A DNA stretch of 64,000 nucleotides from the NCBI GenBank assembly GCA_020740775.1, contig JAHEWK010000012.1:1116001-1180000 (forward strand), written 5' to 3'. Numbering within the stretch: the first letter of the stretch is position 1; each line of letters begins with the position of its first letter. The notes below the pieces were generated by a model that saw only the letters and a list, made by a program, of their open reading frames with translations, ran no database searches and was not told where the DNA came from. The stretch comes from Ilyonectria destructans. Its lineage: Eukaryota; Ascomycota; Sordariomycetes; Hypocreales; Nectriaceae. The position numbers and the translations under genes are program-made. Positions 60,275 to 64,000 of the stretch are shown here, one piece after another.

Positions 60275-60632
60275 GTGCTGGGATGAACATCGGGTCGTAT
60301 TCAGTTACGAGATGTGTCATGAAAATACTCTTGTTGATCTCAGTTCATTTGCCGCCTCGGATTAGGTACAGCGCCTGGTTGTGTATTGTCACTATGCATA
60401 ATTTTCCACATCACGATGCCATATCTGGGGACATTCAAGAAGGAAAAGAAAGATACACGCAAAACCGTCACAACAAGCCACTGGTATATTCGAGGTGTCT
60501 AAAATCTACATCTTGGTGTCCCAATCCTTGGGCTGAAGCTCGTAACCGGTTTTGCAGTCCATTATTATTACTTGATGAGACACTATGTCATATTTTAACA
60601 TCTCCTAGAGATCTCGAGTTTGTTACATGTTC
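60275..60632. other. Intergenic, 3' flanks of convergent genes
   Basis: No gene seen. Confidence 0.5.
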
Positions 60633-62390
60633 CTACACAATCTTATACATGCAGCTTTGGCCATCCACGTCACCCAGCACTAAAAACTTTCCGTCGCCTG
60701 AGAATCTGATCTCAGAAACCCGATCCAGATTCTCAAATTGTTCGAACCCGGCCTTTGGGCCACTGTCCACCGCAGTGGCGTCCGGATCTGGCCAACACCA
60801 AATCTCCTTGCCTGTGATGACGTCCAAGATAGCCAGACGTCCTCGACCGCCCATGTTGTTCCTATTCGCCTCGCAGTATGCGACCAGGCGGCAGTCTGAT
60901 GAGATACAACAAGTTGTATTGGGGATTTTGAAGGTACGTGTCGAGTTCGACACGAGATCCCACACTAGGACGTATCGATACGGAACTGGGGTGGGAGATA
61001 GGTAATAACCACCACCAGCCTGAGTGGCAGGCATGGTCGCCACTCGATAGCTAGCAGGGATCCAAATCGATACAACAGCGCTCCCATATGTAGCCAGTTC
61101 ACAGGGAAGCGCCGTGTCTAACTCCGTGTGTTGCCAAGGTCGTATCAGCTTGTATGGCAAATTCGAGAGGTCTGTGTTGCGAATTTCCCATGCGCCCAGT
61201 AAAATCTCCCTGTCCGGTGGTGGATGTCCTGCGCGTGTTTGCCGCGGACCTGCAGCTGCGACGACCATGGGGCTCGTCGCTGATAAAGCTAGTTCCGGGT
61301 ACTGAAACGCACAGGGCAGATCGGCCTTCCGAAGGTCGATGGTTCGTATCTTTGCGAATGGCTTCTTCCCTTGGTCAACAGTGTAGACATCGATGGAGCT
61401 ATTTTCGCCATGGTATACGGCCAGTGCACCGCGACCTGTTTCGTAGGATTCAAACTGGCATGCAGCCCACCGATCTGCGTAATCGATTGACTGGAGGCAT
61501 TTCATATCAGTCCATCTCCAGACGTCAATAGACCGCCCGAACCGGGTGGCTATGGCGATGAGCCCGGACGGCTCGGAGAGAATGGCGTGGCTGCGAATGA
61601 GATATTCTCGAGACCGCGATTGTGCTTCCGTGTAGGAAGAGAATTTGATGGTGCTTTGGACGAGTCCAGTCGACACTGACCAGATTCGAATCACATTTTT
61701 TCCGTGCTTGGTAGCGAGGGTGGATGAAGTTGAGGACAAGTCCAAATAGTGAATACCGTTTTTCCTCTTCTTGTCGGACTCAAAACTCGCCACGAATGCC
61801 ACATTGATTGACGATGCAGTGCTTTTGAGCTCGTCCGGAAGTTCTGGAGGTGGGTAGGATGGGTGCAGCGGGTGCACCGGTGAGCGAAGCGATACCGAAT
61901 CAAACGCTGATGTTGCCTTTGAGGACTGCGAGAAGTGACGGGTGTCCAGCGATGAGAATGAGTCATGTGATGGAACGCGCTGGGAAGACTTTGCCGGCAG
62001 GGGTGGCAACGGCTTCGATGGTGGAGGATATTTGCTGCGGCTGGACACGTACGATGATGCAGTGGATGGTCGTCTCTGCGAGGATCGCGCATCTTCTCGT
62101 ATATTTGGCTGCAAGGATTTTCCTGGCGAGATCTCCGGCGATAACGCGTGGTACTGGAGCGGGTCGGGTTGGATATCGTTACATGGAAGGACGGTGTCTC
62201 TCCCCGAAGGCCCAGGAGCAAAGGCCTCCTGAGACGCCAGTGGTGTGGGGAAACGCGTGAGAAGAGCGCCAATTCCGTCCTCCCATTCATCCAGGAATGA
62301 CATGTTGTGTTGGTGTTTCTGCACCGTTGAGCCAGTCCAGACGAGCCTTGAGTGTCCGTCAACGATCGCCGTGGATCCTCTCAAAGGCAC
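60633..62390 (-). CDS. WD40/beta-propeller-like protein with disordered N-terminus
   Basis: Intronless 585-aa protein (556 aa if the ATG at 62303, before SFLDEWEDGIGALL, is used; this seems the more natural start). Residues about 30-190 are Ser/Pro-rich and probably disordered (SSQRRPSTASSYVSSRSKYPPPSKPLPPLP, a possible SH3-ligand type PxxP). From about 200 to 585 there are repeated beta-strand units with WD-like ends: KNVIRIWSV, SIDVWRWTD, YVLVWDLVS, GRGRLAILDVITGKEIWCWPD and ISEIRFSGDGKFLVLGDVDG. This suggests a six- or seven-bladed propeller acting as a protein-binding scaffold. No catalytic motif. Confidence 0.75.
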   Translation of the reverse strand: MPLRGSTAIVDGHSRLVWTGSTVQKHQHNMSFLDEWEDGIGALLTRFPTPLASQEAFAPGPSGRDTVLPCNDIQPDPLQYHALSPEISPGKSLQPNIREDARSSQRRPSTASSYVSSRSKYPPPSKPLPPLPAKSSQRVPSHDSFSSLDTRHFSQSSKATSAFDSVSLRSPVHPLHPSYPPPELPDELKSTASSINVAFVASFESDKKRKNGIHYLDLSSTSSTLATKHGKNVIRIWSVSTGLVQSTIKFSSYTEAQSRSREYLIRSHAILSEPSGLIAIATRFGRSIDVWRWTDMKCLQSIDYADRWAACQFESYETGRGALAVYHGENSSIDVYTVDQGKKPFAKIRTIDLRKADLPCAFQYPELALSATSPMVVAAAGPRQTRAGHPPPDREILLGAWEIRNTDLSNLPYKLIRPWQHTELDTALPCELATYGSAVVSIWIPASYRVATMPATQAGGGYYLSPTPVPYRYVLVWDLVSNSTRTFKIPNTTCCISSDCRLVAYCEANRNNMGGRGRLAILDVITGKEIWCWPDPDATAVDSGPKAGFEQFENLDRVSEIRFSGDGKFLVLGDVDGQSCMYKIV

Positions 62391-64000
62391 AAGCAGACTG
62401 TAGTTGTCTCAAAGTAAGAAAAAAACTCGCGTGCTCAATGACTTCGAGTGGGGAGAGACGGGTCACGTCGATCACTCGTGTGGGGAAGAGGATCCATTTG
62501 GGGTTTTCAGCAGGCTAGAAGCGTGTAATTAATCCCTCCACCATCCCTCCACCATCCCCCCGACTTCTCCCCCACAGTGTGCCACAGTCACGGAACCGAC
62601 CAAGACGGCCCGAAAACCAGGAAAACCGCCAGGATCCAGCACCTGAGCCCCTTGGTTAGTGGTGTTGCTAGGCTAATAGCCTGAGCCACACCTCGGATCC
62701 GGGGCCGTCGGCTGTGACACATGTTGGAGAAATGCCAGCATTTGAGGCTAGCCTGCGGAGCTATCTCGGTGCCTCTACCTGTCACTTCCAATATTTTATT
62801 CAGCCTTAGCCCCTGGCGACCCGGCTTCATGACACGCGCTCGCAACAGACGCGTTGCTCCAGTGGTGAGCAGAGCAGACAATAGTGCGTTCCCAAACTTG
62901 CGGAGCAAAATTTCCTCGCTAGGATGGCCTCCTGTTTAGCGCATGAGATCTCCTGAGCATCCCCTAAGCATCCCCTGAGCAGTCCCTTAAGCGAACCTGA
63001 GCGAGCCTGAGGAAGTCCACATATCTAACAAGGGCAGGATTAATCAGAGTGCTGACCTACACACAGATTATATTCTAACTCTATTGGGATATATTTCGTT
63101 ACTGCTTTAGTAGTACGTTTTTATATCACCTCCTGAACCAGTACTATTAGGTGTAGGGTTCAGCAGCCTGCCGCCAGCATAAGTAGTTTTCCCCTTGTAA
63201 ACATATACGGCGAGTCACTGCTTGACTCCAAAGTTTGTCATAAGCGGAACTGTTGGTACTGTGATAAGTTGGTTGATACATATTTGAATCTTCCTTGAAT
63301 GGTCAGAATCTCTCGATCGATGTTCACCATAACTTGCTGGTGCGGGGTTGATGGATTAGTGCGATGGTTGCTGGTGCCTAAGAGGGGGGATTCCCAGTGT
63401 TGCCTGAGGCTTCAAAATGAACTCCTGCGACGAAAGACAGACCCCTATCATCCGGGCGTTCACAAAGATCCTCTTGCAAATCAGAGAACGGAAGAGCAGA
63501 ATCATCACGTGCGAAGGCACGTGATATGGCCTGAAGAACAGGTTCTGTACCATGGTGGTCCAGTTGTGCTAATGGGTGATCATCGTGGCCATTTCCAGCC
63601 GTGGTAGGTGACAACGCCAGGGTCTTCGGAACTCGGCCGAACTTAAACTGTAAACCAAAGGACTTGACCTAAGTATAAAGTGTGAGGAAGGAACAATTAT
63701 CACTGTGATGGTAGTCCGTACGCTCCATATCATTTTAGGTGTTTCCTGAAGTCCATTTTGAAAGCTCTTGCGATAGCATGGGCCTTGGTCCCGAAACTGG
63801 TCCGCCCTGATTCATCATGGGACGATAAGAGGTCCCAGCATGTGCAGTAGTACTTATTTCCAGTCCTTATAATTGGATACAATGGGTTGTATGGACAGGT
63901 AGGGCAGCTGCATACTTGAGCAAAGCGTCCCCCCTTACGCCAGGAGGGCTCCAGTTCACTACACTGCGTGTAGTCGGGGATTACAACAGTGTCGTTCCAT
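62391..64000. other. Terminal intergenic stretch, no gene seen
   Basis: About 1.6 kb. CCCTCCACCAT is duplicated at 62525-62555. Short imperfect repeats lie at 62952-63012. The small overlapping frames on both strands at 63299-63614 show no known motif. Confidence 0.4.
62952..63012 (+). repeat. Imperfect 11-12-bp tandem phrases (CCTGAGCATCC-like)
   Basis: Successive phrases CTGAGCATCCC, CTAAGCATCCC, CTGAGCAGTCCC, TTAAGCGAAC, CTGAGCGAG and CCTGAGG form about six degenerate copies. Confidence 0.6.

Overview
This window is nuclear DNA from a filamentous ascomycete (Pezizomycotina). Most genes carry several introns of about 45-220 bp with GT..AG ends (a few GC..AG). The gene content is typically fungal: three Zn2Cys6 regulators, fungal MFS families, a rhodopsin-like seven-helix protein, LYS9, an NMA111-type protease and a Crypton transposon. 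Transition-only, GC-to-AT decay of one repeat, and a Trp-to-stop change in a pseudogene, suggest RIP or a similar process. No tRNA, rRNA, CRISPR array or bacterial-type operon was seen.

Layout. (1) 1-2.9 kb: the 5' end of a GH3 beta-glucosidase and a divergent sugar transporter, probably a beta-glucoside or disaccharide use pair. (2) 3.5-6.6 kb: a divergent NMA111/HtrA-like protease. (3) 7.1-10.4 kb: an extended SDR reductase and a monocarboxylate-type MFS carrier with an unusual N-terminal 19-residue repeat. (4) 12.4-17.2 kb: a seven-helix membrane protein and a LYS9-type saccharopine reductase whose frame is broken at one place. (5) 18.9-22.2 kb: a small orphan coding fragment and a 795-aa Zn2Cys6 regulator. 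(6) 22.4-25.5 kb: a GC-rich Crypton (tyrosine recombinase plus GCR1_C domain) bounded by related imperfect repeats and GATAAG/CTTATC hexamers.

(7) 26.8-45 kb: a dense run of oxidative and hydrolytic genes: flavin monooxygenase, SDR, salicylate-hydroxylase-like FAD monooxygenase, epoxide hydrolase, a chimeric pseudogene (alcohol dehydrogenase front, alpha/beta-hydrolase tail), a dienelactone-hydrolase-like/SnoaL fusion, a Dal5-type anion permease, a zinc alcohol dehydrogenase and a D-amino-acid-oxidase-fold amine oxidase. (8) 48-57.6 kb: a small hypothetical protein, a Zn2Cys6 regulator divergent from an SDR, a CorA-like membrane protein, a medium-chain reductase and a C2H2 plus Zn2Cys6 regulator. 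(9) 58.7-62.4 kb: a C69-family dipeptidase with Ser where the nucleophilic Cys is expected, and a beta-propeller-like protein.

There is no polyketide synthase, NRPS, terpene synthase or P450 in the window. Regions 7-8 therefore look more like a catabolic or detoxification cluster (import, hydroxylation or Baeyer-Villiger-type oxidation, epoxide and lactone opening, alcohol and amine oxidation) than a classic biosynthetic one. A TTCCGGA motif recurs in several of its promoters, which would fit control by a CGG-binding Zn2Cys6 factor. The pathway and substrate are inference; the individual family calls rest on motifs read in the translations.
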